Assembly (NCBI RefSeq): GCF_019880305.1
Contig: NZ_CP082301.1
Span: forward strand, 7,812,001 to 7,876,000
Reading direction: 5' to 3'
From: Streptomyces decoyicus
GTDB lineage: Bacteria; Actinomycetota; Actinomycetes; Streptomycetales; Streptomycetaceae
Length of the DNA: 64,000 bases
Part shown: one piece after another, positions 62,329 through 64,000 of the stretch
How the letters are laid out: each line of letters opens with the position of its first letter
Position numbering within the stretch: position 1 is the first letter of the stretch
Made by a program: the position numbers and the translations under genes
Notes under the pieces: generated by a model
What the model was told of the DNA's origin: nothing
What the model saw: the letters and a program-made list of their open reading frames with translations, nothing else
Databases searched by the model: none

Positions 62329-63072
62329 ATGTCGCTCACCACCAAGACACTCGGCCGCGGCCGTCGTGTCGCCGCGGGATCGCTGATCGCCGTCGCGGCG
62401 CTCGGGCTCACCGCCTGCAAGGGCGGGCCCGACGCTGCATCCCGCCCCTCGTCGGCCGCCGCACCCGTCACGTCCCAGGACACGGAGCGCGGCAACGGCG
62501 CACAGTCGGCCGGTGGCAGCGCACAGTCGTCCGCCGCGAAGCCGCAGTCCTCGGCGAACGGCCAGCGGCCGTCGGCGCCGGCGAAGGCGGCATCCCCCGG
62601 CGGCAAGCCGACGGACAAGACCCCGAGCGCCGCACAGTCCCAGGCCTCCGCCATGACGGCCTCGGACCGCTGCAACGCCGCCGATATGTCGCTGCGCCTG
62701 GGGCGCTCCGACATCGGTGCGGGCAACATCCGCTACCCCCTCGTCTTCACGAACAAGGGCAAGAAGGCCTGTACGCTGCGCGGCTTCCCCGGGGTCTCGC
62801 TCATCAAGCGTGACGGCTCGGCCGTCGGCAAGCCCGCCACCCGCGAGGGCGGCTCCGGCCCCGTCGTCCGGCTCCAGCCGGGGCAGAGCGCCCACGCCCT
62901 GCTGCACACCCTCAACGACGGCGTCTCGGACACCCCGTGCTGGGACCGCTCGCAGCTCGTCTTCGTCTACCCGCCCGGCTCCAAGGAGTCGATGACCACG
63001 GGCAGCGACGGACTGCGGGTGTGCGGCGGACGGTTCGATGTGACCGCGGTGGAGGCCGGGGCGCTGGGCTGA
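62329..63072 (+). CDS. DUF4232 lipoprotein
   Basis: A 247-residue exported lipoprotein. The signal ends in the lipobox LTAC (Cys at 30). Residues 35-110 form a Ser/Ala/Gln/Lys-rich disordered linker; from 112 a DUF4232 beta domain (CNAADMSLRLGRSDIGAGNI, LVFTNKGKKACTLRGFPGVS) with four Cys likely in disulfides. Common in Streptomyces, function unknown. Confidence 0.88.
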   Translation: MSLTTKTLGRGRRVAAGSLIAVAALGLTACKGGPDAASRPSSAAAPVTSQDTERGNGAQSAGGSAQSSAAKPQSSANGQRPSAPAKAASPGGKPTDKTPSAAQSQASAMTASDRCNAADMSLRLGRSDIGAGNIRYPLVFTNKGKKACTLRGFPGVSLIKRDGSAVGKPATREGGSGPVVRLQPGQSAHALLHTLNDGVSDTPCWDRSQLVFVYPPGSKESMTTGSDGLRVCGGRFDVTAVEAGALG

Positions 63073-63091
63073 TCCGCGCCACGGCGACACG

Positions 63092-63127
63092 GGAGCCGGG
63101 CGGCCGCGAGGGCGGTTGTCCGGCTCC
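63092..63127 (+). terminator. terminator after DUF4232 gene
   Basis: GGAGCCGG (63092-63099) pairs with CCGGCTCC (63120-63127), followed by TTGCGTT. Confidence 0.55.
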
Positions 63128-63293
63128 TTGCGTTGTCCGTCGGGAGGAAGGCGCTCCTCGGAGCGGGCGCTCGGGTGGTGTGTCACCACAACGGCCCCTT
63201 GCGACCGCCCCGTCGCTCCTGATCGGTGTTACCAAGGTGGATGGAAGCGTTGAATGAGCGCTTTCGTTGCGTATCTGCCTAGGAGACATCCCC

Positions 63294-64000
63294 ATGTCTG
63301 CAGCTTCGAGCGTGGCCGACCAGGCCGCTGCGAACGGAAAGCCGTCCGCCGAGGACGAGTCCCCGATCCACATTCTCTGGATCAACGCCGGCCTGAGCTG
63401 CGATGGCGACTCCGTGTCGCTCACCGCCGCGACCCAGCCGAGCATTGAGGAGATCGCGCTCAGTGTGCTGCCGGGGTTGCCCAAGGTCGCCGTCCACTGG
63501 CCACTGATCGATTTCGAGTGCGGCCCGGTCCAGGGCGCGGACAATTTCATCGAGTGGTTCTTCAAGGGCGAACGTGGCGAGATCGACCCGTTCGTGCTGG
63601 TCATCGAGGGGTCGATCCCCAACGAGTCCATCAAGCCGGAAGGCTACTGGTGCGGTTTCGGTGACAACCCCGAGACCGGTCAGCCGATCACCACCAGTGA
63701 GTGGATCGACCGGCTCGCCCCCAAGGCGCTCGCCGTTGTCGCGATCGGCACCTGCGCCACGTACGGCGGTATCCATGCGATGGCGGGCAACCCGACCGGA
63801 GCCATGGGTGTGCCCGACTACCTGGGCTGGGACTGGACGTCCAAGGCCGGGATCCCGATCGTGTGTGTGCCCGGCTGCCCGATCCAGCCGGACAACTTCT
63901 CGGAGACGCTGGTCTATCTGCTCTACCAGGCGGTGGGCTCGGCCCCGATGATCCCGCTGGACGACCAGCTGCGTCCCACCTGGCTCTTCGGGGCGACCGT
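63294..64000 (+). CDS. hhyS: group 1h (actinobacterial) [NiFe] hydrogenase small subunit, 3' end cut
   Basis: Open from ATG 63294 (AGGAGACAT upstream) to the window edge, about 235 residues. SPIHILWINAGLSCDGDSVS opens the small-subunit fold; VIGTCATYGGI-like (AIGTCATYGGIHAM) and VCVPGCPIQPDN hold cluster cysteines. The proximal-cluster motif is CDGD instead of CxxC; in the Ralstonia actinobacterial-type hydrogenase an Asp replaces a Cys ligand, and this feature marks the high-affinity group that oxidises atmospheric H2 in Streptomyces spores and mycobacteria. No Tat signal, consistent with the group. The large subunit should follow outside the window. Confidence 0.93.
   Translation, partial: MSAASSVADQAAANGKPSAEDESPIHILWINAGLSCDGDSVSLTAATQPSIEEIALSVLPGLPKVAVHWPLIDFECGPVQGADNFIEWFFKGERGEIDPFVLVIEGSIPNESIKPEGYWCGFGDNPETGQPITTSEWIDRLAPKALAVVAIGTCATYGGIHAMAGNPTGAMGVPDYLGWDWTSKAGIPIVCVPGCPIQPDNFSETLVYLLYQAVGSAPMIPLDDQLRPTWLFGAT

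Overview
The window comes from a high-GC actinomycete, almost certainly a Streptomyces. Evidence includes the strong G/C bias at third codon positions, GTG starts, a subtilisin-inhibitor-like (SSI) protein, an AfsA/ArpA-type gamma-butyrolactone pair, MurT/GatD, a c-di-AMP (ydaO) riboswitch in front of a cell-wall hydrolase, and an actinobacterial-type hydrogenase at the right edge. No rRNA, tRNA, CRISPR array, prophage or intact insertion sequence was seen.

Layout. 0-4 kb: a MerR regulator cut by the left edge, a DUF6194 protein, and a beta-lactamase locus with divergent LysR (BlaA-like) and penicillin-recognising (BlaB-like) regulators. 4-9.5 kb: a 7-bp tandem repeat, two frameshifted genes (phosphotransferase remnant, MmyB-type regulator), two aldo/keto reductases and an amino-acid permease. 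9.8-10.5 kb: a toxin-antitoxin-like pair whose Fic/Doc partner has lost its catalytic motif. 11.5-16.2 kb: biotin genes, bioB-bioA-bioD divergent from bioF. 16.2-21.5 kb: LysR/LysE pair, NlpC/P60 protein with riboswitch and CRP-like box, ClpP divergent from an orphan Phd/YefM antitoxin, secreted M28 aminopeptidase. 22-26.7 kb: urease operon ureABCFGD, without ureE. 26.7-28.9 kb: an unusual four-gene module of three roadblock/LC7 proteins and a PATAN-like protein. 29-38 kb: secreted hydrolases, a PARG-like macrodomain protein, a frameshifted epimerase, an acyltransferase and small exported proteins. 38-43.4 kb: CtaG, PfkA, MurT-GatD, peptide deformylase. 43.4-49.4 kb: TetR with acyl-CoA dehydrogenase, then glyoxylate carboligase plus tartronate semialdehyde reductase. 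49.6-54.8 kb: P450, small proteins, and an alkylation-repair operon (Ada-AlkA fusion, Ogt, 2OG oxygenase). 54.8-60.7 kb: gamma-butyrolactone signalling cassette and an MFS transporter fused to carboxypeptidase-regulatory-like domains. 60.9-64 kb: GNAT, a decayed beta-helix gene, a lipoprotein, and the 5' part of a group 1h [NiFe] hydrogenase small subunit.

How genes work together. UreC/A/B form urease and UreF/G/D mature it. BioF, A, D and B cover the last four steps of biotin synthesis. MurT-GatD amidates lipid II. Gcl and the reductase convert glyoxylate to glycerate. The AfsA homologue is expected to make a butyrolactone sensed by the ArpA-type receptor, whose likely operator lies between the two genes. 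The most unusual features are the GTPase-less roadblock module, the orphan antitoxin sharing a TGTACA operator with clpP, a short palindromic repeat inserted in frame in an acyl-CoA dehydrogenase, and an unexplained intergenic region at 45.5-46.5 kb with a 22-bp tandem array and a possible structured RNA.

Four loci carry single-base-type frameshifts or are decayed. Without reads, true pseudogenes cannot be separated from assembly indels. Functional calls rest on recognising family motifs by eye.
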